Source: Vibrio sp. SNU_ST1
GTDB lineage: Bacteria > Pseudomonadota > Gammaproteobacteria > Enterobacterales > Vibrionaceae
Reading direction: 5' to 3'
Assembly: GCF_030563405.1 (NCBI RefSeq)
Contig: NZ_CP130748.1
Coordinates: 2,170,001-2,234,000, forward strand
Length of the DNA: 64,000 nt
Both the position numbers and the translations under genes were made by a program. Below the pieces are notes generated by a model that saw only the letters and a list, made by a program, of their open reading frames with translations, was not told where the DNA came from and did not search any database. Of this stretch, positions 36,013 through 44,339 are shown one piece after another. Position 1 is the stretch's first letter. Each line of letters starts with the position of its first letter.

Positions 36013-36044
36013 AAAAAGGATTGGTATCTCTACCAATCCTTTTT
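36013..36044. terminator. Terminator of the VOC gene
   Basis: A 14-bp perfect stem (AAAAAGGATTGGTA and complement) with loop TCTC; T-runs on both strands. Confidence 0.85.
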
Positions 36045-36088
36045 AGGGGGAGTTTCGGTTTCTACCTTACGACAGGTAGGTAGCGCGA

Positions 36089-36580
36089 TTACTCGTAATC
36101 AGTCGCGTACGTGTCTTCGTATGTGTGCGAGTAGAATTCAAATAGGTTGCCAAACGGGTCTTCTAAGTAAACCATTTGTGCTTGTTTTAGTTCGTCTTCT
36201 GGGTGGTAACGCATGATGTCCATACGAACCTTGCCGCCATACTCTTCAACGCGCTTAATAGCTGAATGAAACTGCTCTTTTGGAAGCTGCAGACAGAAGT
36301 GGAAGATGCCTAGACGAGAGAAATCAACTTCGTGACGCTCTTGGCGTTCTTTCATTTCGAACAACTCAACACCGATGCCATCAGATGTTACTAGGTGTGC
36401 AATGTTGAAGCCTTTGAAGCCTTCGCCAAATACTGCGATACACATACGGCCGATTGCTGATTCGCGCTCTTCCATAACCTTAGTGTTGTTCATTACGATT
36501 CTTAGCCCCAGAGCCTTAGTGTAAAACTCGACTGCTTTGTCCATGTCACCAACCATGATGCCTACGTGATTCATTTTCAT
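36089..36580 (-). CDS. VOC (glyoxalase/dioxygenase) superfamily protein
   Basis: A 163-residue protein of two betaalphabetabetabeta modules. Metal-ligand candidates are His in MNHVGIMV (residue 4), the Glu in GVELFE, His in IFHFCLQL and Glu in NLFEFYSH, the usual H-E-H-E arrangement of glyoxalase I-like enzymes. The first module also has YTKALGLRIV. Substrate unknown. GGAGC lies 5 bases before the ATG at 36580. A perfect A/T-rich dyad is 100-130 bp upstream. Confidence 0.88.
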   Translation of the reverse strand: MKMNHVGIMVGDMDKAVEFYTKALGLRIVMNNTKVMEERESAIGRMCIAVFGEGFKGFNIAHLVTSDGIGVELFEMKERQERHEVDFSRLGIFHFCLQLPKEQFHSAIKRVEEYGGKVRMDIMRYHPEDELKQAQMVYLEDPFGNLFEFYSHTYEDTYATDYE

Positions 36581-36891
36581 AACTTGCTCCAAATTCGTTT
36601 TTAATTCTGTGCTTTCCGAAGATTAGCTTCGGTGTTTCGTTTCGATAAAGAGAGTATAGATAGACAGGTTAATCAAATGAAATTATCATAAATTATATTA
36701 ATGATAATTTTTTGTTATTTATCAATTTGAAGATGAAAGATACCGAAGATATGTGTTGTTGATTAGGTTATTAGTTGAATCGATTTGTAAGAAGTACGAA
36801 ATGAAACTGAGAGAGTCGTCATTCACCAGGGAAACTCGAGCCACCAGCCGGTGACTCGAACTCTAGTGCAGCAATCTTGTAAAGCTGTGGC
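36581..36891. other. 311-bp region upstream of the VOC gene
   Basis: Holds the dyad at 36680-36710 and, near 36836-36859, a GC-rich imperfect hairpin that could end the lysE transcript (one G-U pair on the minus strand, little T-run). No ORF of interest. Confidence 0.5.
36680..36710. promoter_or_regulatory. Inverted repeat upstream of the VOC gene, possible Fur-type site
   Basis: AAATTATCAT and ATGATAATTT form a perfect 10-bp dyad with an 11-base A/T spacer. Each arm carries the ATGATAAT element found in Fur boxes, but the spacing is not that of a canonical box. It could also be a site for another A/T-preferring regulator. Confidence 0.4.
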
Positions 36892-37491
36892 CTATACCGG
36901 TTGATAAAGCATAAAGGCAACCACAAGTGCGAGACTGCCGCCTAAGCAACGGTTCACAAACATCATCTGCTTTGGCGATTGCAGTAACTTTTTAAGCATG
37001 GTTCCACAGTACGCCCACACCAACATGCAAGGCACTCCGGTAATAACCATACCCGCGATAATAGTCACTACTTGGATCAAGTAATCTGCATTCGGGGTGA
37101 TGAACTGCGAAAACACGGTTAATGAAGCAATCCAACCTTTAGGGTTTAACACCTGCACCAAAACGCCTGACATAAAGCCCGAGCGATTATCAGTCGTGCT
37201 TTCTTCGATTTGCATGTTCGCAATCGACCACGCCATAAACAGCAAGTAAGCCGCACCCGCGTATTTCAAAATGTTATAAAGATCTGGGTAAAGGGTAAAT
37301 AGACTCACCAATCCGACACTGGCCCCCGCCAGTACGATTATGATGCCAACAGCATTCCCAGAGATAAAAGGTAAAGTCGCTGCAAACCCATAACGACTTG
37401 AAATCCCAAGTAATGCGATATTGCCTGCTCCAGGTGTAATTGCAATTGAAGTTGAAAATAGCAAGAACGCCAGCATTAATTGAGAGCTCAT
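36892..37491 (-). CDS. LysE/RhtB family amino-acid exporter
   Basis: A 199-residue transporter with six hydrophobic segments and the family start TPGAGNIALLGISSRYGF (usually TPGPN). The central region reads VLVQVLNPKGWIASLTVF, the conserved NPK motif. LysE-type proteins export amino acids or small hydrophilic metabolites. An Lrp-type regulator gene is divergent 122 bp away, a common pairing that suggests amino-acid-responsive control. Confidence 0.9.
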   Translation of the reverse strand: MSSQLMLAFLLFSTSIAITPGAGNIALLGISSRYGFAATLPFISGNAVGIIIVLAGASVGLVSLFTLYPDLYNILKYAGAAYLLFMAWSIANMQIEESTTDNRSGFMSGVLVQVLNPKGWIASLTVFSQFITPNADYLIQVVTIIAGMVITGVPCMLVWAYCGTMLKKLLQSPKQMMFVNRCLGGSLALVVAFMLYQPV

Positions 37492-37613
37492 TTCCTCTCA
37501 CTCCTAATAAGTAAAGTATTTATACGGAGAGAGTTTACAGATTCGACTAGGAATTAAATTGCTATATAGGCTAATATTAATGCAAATTTGAGCAATATTT
37601 TCCCGAAAAAATC

Positions 37614-38099
37614 ATGAAACAGAAAGAATCCACCAAAGAAGTGTTAGATGACACTGATATCGCTATCTTAGAACATATCCAACTAGACGGACGCATGAGC
37701 AACAGTAAGCTCGCAGAAAAGGTTAACCTCAGTGAAACTCCATGCTGGCGACGTTGGAAGCGTATGGAAGAGACCGGCTATATTGATGGTTACGCCGCAA
37801 AGTTAAACCGCAAAAAGCTTGGTTTTCATGTGGCTGGTTTTACTCTTGTGACCTTGGGTAACCATGAAGTAGAAAACACAGAACCGTTTGAAGAGTTTGT
37901 CGAAGTCACCGATTGGATTCCTATGTGTCACTGTATTGCAGGCGGCGCTGATTATATGATTCAAGTGCTAGCGAAAGATTTGGAAGAGTACTTTGAGCGT
38001 ATTAGCTCGATCAGGCGAGTGAAAGGTGTAAGTGCGATTCAGTCCAATATCTCGGTTAAAGAGTTGAAAAACAGCTATCAACTACCACTTGGTGATTAA
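37614..38099 (+). CDS. Lrp/AsnC family transcriptional regulator
   Basis: A 161-residue regulator: N-terminal HTH (about residues 12-60; AILEHIQLDGRMSNSKLAEK, then LSETPCWRRWKRMEETGYI) and a C-terminal RAM effector domain (about 75-155; VAGFTLVTLGN, CIAGGADYMIQVLAKDL). Divergent from lysE, its likely target. Members with the TPCWRRW recognition helix often control amino-acid export or catabolism genes. Confidence 0.92.
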   Translation: MKQKESTKEVLDDTDIAILEHIQLDGRMSNSKLAEKVNLSETPCWRRWKRMEETGYIDGYAAKLNRKKLGFHVAGFTLVTLGNHEVENTEPFEEFVEVTDWIPMCHCIAGGADYMIQVLAKDLEEYFERISSIRRVKGVSAIQSNISVKELKNSYQLPLGD

Positions 38100-38223
38100 C
38101 TCAGATACTTACATGCATCCAAAGATAATGATCGATGACTAAAAAGCACCATTGACTCGCCACGTGTATGGCAACTTAAAGTAGATCTACGTAAACGGAA
38201 GTAAGCCTCATAGAACACGAGGC

Positions 38224-38646
38224 TTATTTCGTTACACATTTTGATTCCGCGACACACTCTTTCTTCATAATAGTTAAGCCAGCTTCGAGCGTTTCTGTCC
38301 AAGCTTGTTCAACTTGCTCGTTATAATGCGGGTCGTATTTTTTAACGGTATTGAGCAACGAATTGAACCAGTCGTTAAGTTCTTGTTCAGAGATGTCCAT
38401 CCCTAAATCTTTGTGCCGCTTACCCAGTTTTTTCACCGAGTTTCGCACACTGGATAGGCCAGAAGAGTTATGGATGAGGATGATTGAAGCTTTAAGCATC
38501 TTGGTTTGTTGCTCTAGCCCTATGTTTTCAAATCGCTCAGAAAACCTAGGGTTGTGTTCGCAGAAGTCCGCCAAAAACGTTTCTAGAAATTCTTCATCTA
38601 TCCTGCAACGCTCAAAGCTTTCATAAAACCGTTCATTAGGTGTCAT
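38224..38646 (-). CDS. Single-domain globin
   Basis: A 140-residue globin-like protein with the helical pattern ERFYESFERCRID, FSERFENIGLEQQTKMLKAS (helices C to E), and a probable proximal histidine H78 in LGKRHKDLG. A Gln-Gln pair lies where the distal pocket is expected. Such bacterial globins bind O2 or NO. The ATG at 38646 is chosen; a start 18 bases upstream is possible. It is near soxR and a flavin reductase, which fits nitrosative or oxidative stress but is not evidence of co-regulation. Confidence 0.75.
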   Translation of the reverse strand: MTPNERFYESFERCRIDEEFLETFLADFCEHNPRFSERFENIGLEQQTKMLKASIILIHNSSGLSSVRNSVKKLGKRHKDLGMDISEQELNDWFNSLLNTVKKYDPHYNEQVEQAWTETLEAGLTIMKKECVAESKCVTK

Positions 38647-38708
38647 TTTGTTGGTTCTTCGCATTCGCCAGCGATCCTTAACAGTCCATGTTACCTAAGT
38701 ATACGCCA

Positions 38709-38852
38709 CTATGGCATAAAGTGAGTTGCACAGATCTTGTTTCCGTCAGGATCTCGCAAATAGGCCATGTAAAGACGACGTTCGTCAGAGCCTCTCGCTC
38801 CGGGGCCGTTTTCAACACTGGCACGATGCCATTCATACCGGTTGCAACCCAT
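38709..38852 (-). pseudogene. C-terminal remnant of a VOC family gene
   Basis: Minus-strand frame reads MGCNRYEWHRASVENGPGAR, then LYMAYLRDPDGNKICATHFM and a stop. YLRDPDGNKI with flanking residues is the typical last strand of a VOC protein including the metal-proximal Asp/Asn-rich turn. A stop codon lies just upstream in the same frame and the first 70-80 residues of the fold are absent, so the gene is truncated. It is immediately downstream of soxR on the same strand. Confidence 0.65.
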
Positions 38853-38910
38853 TGAGTAAACAATTGAAACTTAGTTCGTTGCCCCATGCCTTTCGGGCAC
38901 TCAGTTAATG

Positions 38911-39351
38911 CTAGTCAACAATGCGTTGTGCACCCTGTCCTTGGTCATGCAGGATATCTTCAGGGTTCAACAGTTGGCACTTCTGCATACTCAGACAACC
39001 ACAACCGATACAACCTGTTAGGTTCTCTTGGAGCGATTTAATCTGCGCCATCTTACTGTCGAGTTGCCCCTGCCATTTCTTCGCAACGCGTTCCCAATCT
39101 CTCTTAGTCGCGGTATGGTTCATCGGCAGTGTGGATAACTCTTCGGTGATCTCTTCCAGCGTGAAGCCTATCGACTGCGCCACTTGTATCAACGCAATTC
39201 GACGCAACATCGCTGACTGATAACGACGCTGATTGCCGTTAGTACGAATCGAAGCAATCAACCCCTTAGTTTCGTAAAAGCGTAACGCTGAAGGGGCAAC
39301 ACCACTGCGCTCTGCCAACTGGCCTATGGTGAGGTATACAATGTTTCTCAT
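38911..39351 (-). CDS. soxR: Redox-sensitive transcriptional activator SoxR
   Basis: A 146-residue MerR-family protein with HTH at residues 7-45 (TIGQLAERSGVAPSALRFYE, KGLI.S.R) and the [2Fe-2S] cluster ligands C114, C117, C119 and C125 in CIGCGCLSMQKC, the SoxR signature. It senses redox-cycling agents and superoxide and activates promoters with an overlong spacer. A consensus SoxR box lies before the nearby flavin reductase gene, so that gene is a likely direct target. Confidence 0.96.
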   Translation of the reverse strand: MRNIVYLTIGQLAERSGVAPSALRFYETKGLIASIRTNGNQRRYQSAMLRRIALIQVAQSIGFTLEEITEELSTLPMNHTATKRDWERVAKKWQGQLDSKMAQIKSLQENLTGCIGCGCLSMQKCQLLNPEDILHDQGQGAQRIVD

Positions 39352-39380
39352 TACGACACTATCCTTGAGATCATAAATAT

Positions 39381-39396
39381 TTAAAGTTTACTTTAA
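39381..39396. promoter_or_regulatory. Inverted repeat upstream of soxR
   Basis: TTAAAGT and ACTTTAA form a perfect 7-bp dyad separated by TT, 30-45 bp before the soxR start. It does not match the SoxR box CCTCAAG consensus, so another regulator is as likely as autoregulation. Confidence 0.4.
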
Positions 39397-39515
39397 CTTT
39401 ATAATAACGACCAATTCTCATCTTAACTAATTAATGCCCTTAAACTTTGACAACAGGCTCAACGAAAATCAGCTGCGAATATGGCTGCTTTGTCTAATTT
39501 AAGGTCATTCGATTT

Positions 39516-40037
39516 CTAGATCTGAGTCATGATGGATTTCAAGTTCTCTGCCATTTTAGGATTCGTGATTTCTCCTGTTTCTACATTAAAATTATCGTAG
39601 AAACTCGGCACCGACATCGAACCCTTCACATCAGCATCAAAGTAAGGTGCAGAATTTAACGCAGACGACAACACAGAGCTTGCGCCGCCTGGGCCTGGTG
39701 ATGTGGAGAGCATAACAACTGGTTTGCCTTGATATACTTTCATATCAATACGCGATGCCCAATCAAATACGTTTTTAAAGGCGGCTGTGTATGAGCCGTT
39801 GTATTCAGCAAAGGAGATCACGACCGCGTCTGCTTCGCCAATCTTGCTAAAAAAGCGCTGCGCATGTTGATGAACGCCAGACTCTTTTTCTCTGCCTTCA
39901 CTGTAAATGGGCATCTCGAAATCATTAAGATCGAGCACCTCTACGTGTGCGCCCTCAACTAAGCTTGCGGTGTACGCTGCCAATTGTTGGTTAATCGATG
40001 CTTTGCTGTTGGTCGCGCCAATCGCTAATACTTTCAT
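39516..40037 (-). CDS. NADPH-dependent FMN reductase (flavodoxin-like quinone/azo reductase)
   Basis: A 173-residue flavodoxin-fold oxidoreductase with GATNSKASINQQLAAY (phosphate loop, residues 7-22), SFAEYNGSYTAAFKNVFDW and LSTSPGPGGASS. Family members reduce FMN, quinones or azo dyes with NAD(P)H in the cytoplasm. The gene has a SoxR-type promoter 80-110 bp upstream, so it is expected to be induced by redox-cycling compounds, which such reductases detoxify by two-electron reduction. Confidence 0.92.
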   Translation of the reverse strand: MKVLAIGATNSKASINQQLAAYTASLVEGAHVEVLDLNDFEMPIYSEGREKESGVHQHAQRFFSKIGEADAVVISFAEYNGSYTAAFKNVFDWASRIDMKVYQGKPVVMLSTSPGPGGASSVLSSALNSAPYFDADVKGSMSVPSFYDNFNVETGEITNPKMAENLKSIMTQI

Positions 40038-40114
40038 TATTTATCCTCGAATTCGGTTAGAAACATTTCTTTAAAAATGACAAGGTGATGCTTGATACTT
40101 TTGGATTGGAGAAG

Positions 40115-40145
40115 ATGATAAAACCTCAAGTTAACTTGAGGTAAA
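40115..40145 (-). promoter_or_regulatory. SoxR box/promoter of the FMN reductase gene
   Basis: Perfect palindrome CCTCAAGTTAACTTGAGG at 40124-40141 is the consensus SoxR operator. It sits between -35 TTTACC (40140-40145) and -10 TATCAT (40115-40120) on the minus strand with a 19-bp spacer, the geometry SoxR requires for activation. Confidence 0.93.
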
Positions 40146-40240
40146 GTGATATTTTCAAGAAATAGGAAATAATTTAAAAACGGCAATAAAGCAGTGCATT
40201 ACAGCAGATGGAATATGGATTTGTATTGCATGGCAAAAAT

Positions 40241-40272
40241 AAGCACACCCAAAAATTCAGTGGGTGTGCTTT
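40241..40272 (-). terminator. Terminator of the CDGSH-glutamate synthase gene
   Basis: Perfect 11-bp stem AAGCACACCCA/TGGGTGTGCTT with a 9-base loop and a T-rich tail on the minus strand. Confidence 0.8.
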
Positions 40273-40285
40273 AGTGAGGTGTTAA

Positions 40286-41848
40286 TTACTTAGATTGATT
40301 TAAAGGACTGACACCAGAATAAACAACGCCCGATAACTCGGCCATTTCGCGATTCCATGTTGCCAAATCGTGAGGATTAAACTGATTCAAGTGATCATGC
40401 CCACACGCTCTCGCCATCACTTGCATTAATTCTGTCGACGCCTCGAAGAAGTTTTTAAGCTGATTCGATGCCTTCTCGACATTTAAACGCTGGCGTAAGT
40501 CGGCCTTTTGAGTCGCAATACCCGCCGGGCAATTATTGGTGTTACACATTCTCGCCGCCACACACCCTATCGACTGCATGGCACTGTTCGAGATAGCGAC
40601 ACCATCTGCGCCAAGCGCCATCGCTTTCACAAAGTCCATCGGAACACGAAGTCCGCCAGTAATGATTAAGGTGACTCTGTCACTTACACCTTGCTTGTCT
40701 AAATAAGCTCTGGCACGAGCAAGCGCTGGAATGGTGGGAACACTGATATGGTCTCGGAACATTTCAGGCGCAGCGCCTGTACCACCTCCGCGACCGTCTA
40801 AAATGATGTAATCGGCACTGGCATCCAATGCGAACTGAATATCCTCTTCAATATGATTGGCACTTAACTTGAAGCCAATTGGGATTCCGCCTGTCACTTC
40901 TCGAACTCGGTCGGCGAACTTTTTGAAATCCTCGACCGTTTTTAGATCAACAAAGGTAGGTGGAGAAATCGCAGCAGTGCCCGCTTCAATGCCACGCACC
41001 TCAGCGATTTTTCCGATATTCTTCGCCCCCGGTAGATGACCGCCCGTTCCGGTTTTAGCCCCCTGTCCACCTTTAAAGTGGAAGGCTTGGACATTTTTTA
41101 GCTTAGATTCATCGTAACCAAACTGAGCACTGGCCAGTTCATAAAAGTAACGAGAGTTCGCAGCTTTCTCTTCGGGCAACATACCGCCCTCTCCAGAGCA
41201 GATCCCTGTCCCTGCGAGTTCGGCACCTGTCGCCAACGAGACTTTCGCTTCTTCAGACAAAGAGCCAAAACTCATATCAGACACAAACAAGGAGATGTTC
41301 AATTTGAGCGGCTTTTTCGCCTTCGGCCCAATAACAAGTTCAGTACCGACGGGCACATTTTCCAACAAAGGCTTAGTCGCCATTTGTGCAACCATCACTT
41401 GAATATCATCCCAGTGAGGCAGTAGATATCTTGGTACACCCATTGAGGTCATTGGCCCATGATGCCCAACCTTAGATAAGCCATCTCGTGCTAATTGATG
41501 AATGAACTCAACCGTGGGTTCTTCTTTGGTTGCAGAAGCCGCTGGCGAGAGATCTGGCGTTGCCGCTTGGATATGAACATCGGGGCCTTCTTTGCCCACT
41601 TGCTCAGCCGTAAACTGTTTATGGGTACCATCACAAAAAGGAAGATTGTTCGAATACTTACAGCGACACAGATAGGCGTCGCCGTTTTCCTCGGCCACGA
41701 AACTCTTTGGCTTAAAGCCCGTTCCGGCATGAGAACCATCACAAAACGGTTGGTTTTTCGATTTCCCACAGGTACAGAAGTAATACTCCTCCCCTTCGGT
41801 TAGCTCCACTTTGATTGGCTTGGTATCCGCTATCACTGGACTCTTCAT
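40286..41848 (-). CDS. Tandem CDGSH iron-sulphur domains fused to a glutamate-synthase-like FMN barrel
   Basis: A 520-residue protein. Residues 20-42 and 56-78 are two CDGSH domains with complete 2Fe-2S ligand sets (C25, C27, C36, H40; C61, C63, C72, H76). From about residue 115 on it is the FMN-binding domain of glutamate synthase: GEGGMLPEE, GQGAKTGTGGHLPG, DGRGGGTGAAP, and a cluster site CVAARMCNTNNCPAGIATQ. No glutaminase domain is present. It may be an amidotransferase-like or redox enzyme whose electrons enter through the CDGSH part. Single gene; CDGSH domains suggest a redox or iron link, in line with the SoxR target next door. Confidence 0.93.
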   Translation of the reverse strand: MKSPVIADTKPIKVELTEGEEYYFCTCGKSKNQPFCDGSHAGTGFKPKSFVAEENGDAYLCRCKYSNNLPFCDGTHKQFTAEQVGKEGPDVHIQAATPDLSPAASATKEEPTVEFIHQLARDGLSKVGHHGPMTSMGVPRYLLPHWDDIQVMVAQMATKPLLENVPVGTELVIGPKAKKPLKLNISLFVSDMSFGSLSEEAKVSLATGAELAGTGICSGEGGMLPEEKAANSRYFYELASAQFGYDESKLKNVQAFHFKGGQGAKTGTGGHLPGAKNIGKIAEVRGIEAGTAAISPPTFVDLKTVEDFKKFADRVREVTGGIPIGFKLSANHIEEDIQFALDASADYIILDGRGGGTGAAPEMFRDHISVPTIPALARARAYLDKQGVSDRVTLIITGGLRVPMDFVKAMALGADGVAISNSAMQSIGCVAARMCNTNNCPAGIATQKADLRQRLNVEKASNQLKNFFEASTELMQVMARACGHDHLNQFNPHDLATWNREMAELSGVVYSGVSPLNQSK

Positions 41849-42074
41849 AGTTCGTTCACCTTTTCTTTCTTATGATTTGATGACTGAAGCGATGACTTGC
41901 TCACAAGAGTAGAGTAAAGGTGAGATGCGCAGCGAATTCAATAAATAGGCCTGAGAAAACAAGCTTAATAGACAGCAAAAAAACAGAAGCATTGCTTATT
42001 CAACACAAACAAAAATGGCCCCCAAACTGGCAGCCATTGTGTTTTAAATCTTAGTCTAAGCTAAACGTTAAAGG

Positions 42075-42632
42075 TTAATCGAATAACTCGATGACCAGCT
42101 TGTTGTCTTTAATCACAAGGTTAGGTTCCGAAGACTTAATCAATGACTCTTGAACCTTATTGCCGTCGAGTTTGTAAACTGGCGACTGAGACAACGCAAA
42201 ACCAATCATAGAAACGGCAGGCTTAAGTAGTTTCGCAATCTCTGGCGAAAGCTGTTTATCTTTTTCGTCAAAGCGCTCTAAACGCAGTGATTTCAAATAA
42301 ATCTCGCCACTCTCTTTGTCGTATTCCGGAATCGCACTAAACTCGATATCAAGATCCAATCCCATATTCGGCATATTGAACACCTGAACTTTTGCATTGG
42401 TGTTCGCTAAAACAGACACGCGCCCGGTATCAGCTCGGCCAATTTTCACCGCTAAGTCATCAACAGCCACTTGCGCATACATAACGTTTTGTACACCCAC
42501 TTCCTGCTCTAACATCACTGAATCTTGAAGGTAGTTCGTCATTTCTTGCTCAGTAACGCTGTAACTAACACAACCACCTAGAACCAGTGCAGAAGCTGCT
42601 AAAATAAACTTTTTTGCTACGTTAATTATCAT
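42075..42632 (-). CDS. DUF1439 lipoprotein (YceB-like)
   Basis: A 185-residue lipoprotein with lipobox LGGC (cysteine at about residue 21) and a beta-rich domain beginning YSVTEQEMTNYLQD, the DUF1439 start. It contains alternating hydrophobic strands typical of lipid-binding TULIP-type folds (VAVDDLAVKIG, DLDIEFSAIPEYD). E. coli YceB is an outer-membrane-directed lipoprotein of unknown role. The ATG at 42632 gives a correct lipoprotein signal; upstream sequence in the same frame is AT-rich and not signal-like. Confidence 0.88.
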   Translation of the reverse strand: MIINVAKKFILAASALVLGGCVSYSVTEQEMTNYLQDSVMLEQEVGVQNVMYAQVAVDDLAVKIGRADTGRVSVLANTNAKVQVFNMPNMGLDLDIEFSAIPEYDKESGEIYLKSLRLERFDEKDKQLSPEIAKLLKPAVSMIGFALSQSPVYKLDGNKVQESLIKSSEPNLVIKDNKLVIELFD

Positions 42633-42918
42633 CAATATCAGCTCTTTATCGTTAGTGGTTAGCGCGGCGTTTACTGTGTGATCATCAATAAACAAAACAG
42701 TAAAAACACGATATTCGTGAATACTTTTATTAATAAGCATAAATATCAGTAAGTAAAGCACCAGATTGGCTTTCCCGCTTGAGAGAATGACACTTGTCAG
42801 CCAAACGCCATCAGATTGGTGTACTCGAATTAATTGAATTTTGCTTCTAAGCTTATGGGATATTTAGGGGGCTTACTGAAGGTTTCATCATGGAGTCGAA
42901 ACATGAAGAGTGAGCACA

Positions 42919-44262
42919 ATGCCATCAAAAAGAGTATCACCTGAGCCAATAACTCGTTCTGTGATTTTGTTATGCAACACCGCATGCCTGCACCATAGTC
43001 AGTGGGCAGGAGAACTGCGTCTCCATAACTGGGAAGCTCAAGTTGCAGAAACGACCGAACAGGCCATTCACTTACTCGATACACGCAGCGAAAGCTACAC
43101 ACCAATTTTGATGTCTTGTCTAACATCATCCTCAATCGACAAGCAATGTGAGCAAATATCAACGCTGAAGGCTCACTATCCAAATTTAAAAGCAATCGCT
43201 ATCTGCAACCAACCACCAAGCCGCAACTTATCGCTCATTAAGCAAACCTTTTGGGACTATTACCATCTACCTATTGATACAGAATGGCTTTGTCGAAACT
43301 TAGGGCATGCATATGGCATGGTAGACACCAAACAAAACAAACCTAAGCCTGTCTCGTGCCATCAATATCAATTGGTGGGGCAATCCAGAACCATTCAGCA
43401 ACTTAAAAAGAAGATAGCTAAGATCGCTAACAACGATTTTCCAGTACTGATTCAAGGAGAAACTGGAACCGGAAAAAGCCTATGTGCGCGTTTAATACAT
43501 GAGGCCTCAGCCCGCAGTCAAAAACCTTTCATCGCTGTAAATTGTGGCGCAATTCCCGAATCCTTGATTCACTCAGAGTTATTTGGTTTTGAAAAAGGCT
43601 CGTTCACGGGCGCAACCAAACGCTACGTAGGACATGTCGAAAGAGCGAATGGTGGCACACTATTTTTAGATGAGATCGGCGATCTTGAACTGTCACTACA
43701 AACCTACTTACTCCATTTTCTAGAAAATAACTTGATAGAGCGATTGGGCAGTAACAACCAATTACCCGTAGATTGCCGTGTAATTTTCGCCACCAACGTC
43801 AACATAGAGCAAGCCGTTGCGGCGGGTAAATTTCGAAAGGACCTCTTTCATCGGATCAATGTACTTCCATTAGACCTAGTACCACTCAATGATCACAAGG
43901 AAGACATTGAAGATTTGGTTCGATTTGAACTGAAGCACAATTACGCATCCAAAACAAAACTGCCTAGTGACACCCTTGAGCAAATGAAACAGTACCATTG
44001 GCCGGGCAATGTTAGAGAGTTATTCAACTGCATAAAAAGGGCGATTGTTCTTTCTAATTCAAGCGCCCTCTCTACTCGTCATATGGGGATTCAATTGAAA
44101 GACGCGTCGCCCGACGCAGAAAATGATACTCGACTTTCTTCAAAAAATGTTCGTCGAGTGATTCAGCAACACCACTATAATATTTCCCAATCTGCCAAAG
44201 CGTTGTCTATTTCTCGGACAACCTTATACAAGCTGATCAAAAAACATCAGATAGTAATTTAA
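42919..44262 (+). CDS. VpsR-like sigma-54-dependent activator (enhancer-binding protein)
   Basis: A 447-residue NtrC-family protein. The N-terminal 135 residues form a degenerate receiver; where VpsR has a conserved Asp, this protein reads ILMSCL, so no obvious phosphoacceptor. The AAA+ domain has Walker A GETGTGKS, the sigma-54 contact loop FEKGSFTGA, Walker B GGTLFLDEIGD, and the R-finger region FRKDLFHRINVLPL. The C-terminal Fis-type HTH ends SISRTTLYKLIKKHQ. The intact GSFTGA loop differs from VpsR, which lacks it. GAAGAG lies 8 bases before the ATG at 42919; a GTG at 42910 is an alternative. Confidence 0.92.
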   Translation: MPSKRVSPEPITRSVILLCNTACLHHSQWAGELRLHNWEAQVAETTEQAIHLLDTRSESYTPILMSCLTSSSIDKQCEQISTLKAHYPNLKAIAICNQPPSRNLSLIKQTFWDYYHLPIDTEWLCRNLGHAYGMVDTKQNKPKPVSCHQYQLVGQSRTIQQLKKKIAKIANNDFPVLIQGETGTGKSLCARLIHEASARSQKPFIAVNCGAIPESLIHSELFGFEKGSFTGATKRYVGHVERANGGTLFLDEIGDLELSLQTYLLHFLENNLIERLGSNNQLPVDCRVIFATNVNIEQAVAAGKFRKDLFHRINVLPLDLVPLNDHKEDIEDLVRFELKHNYASKTKLPSDTLEQMKQYHWPGNVRELFNCIKRAIVLSNSSALSTRHMGIQLKDASPDAENDTRLSSKNVRRVIQQHHYNISQSAKALSISRTTLYKLIKKHQIVI

Positions 44263-44278
44263 GTATCCTAGTTAATTA

Positions 44279-44308
44279 AAAAGCAGCCTAACGAACTAGG
44301 CTGCTTTT
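44279..44308. terminator. Bidirectional terminator after the sigma-54 activator
   Basis: Perfect 12-bp stem AAAAGCAGCCTA/TAGGCTGCTTTT with a 6-base loop lies between convergent genes. Confidence 0.85.
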
Positions 44309-44339
44309 GAGTTTAGTTGTACTCAATTAATGAAAGTGC

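Noticed and set aside
36836..36859. GC-rich hairpin as lysE terminator
   Set aside because: The stem needs a G-U pair and no clear T-run follows; mentioned only within the intergenic entry.
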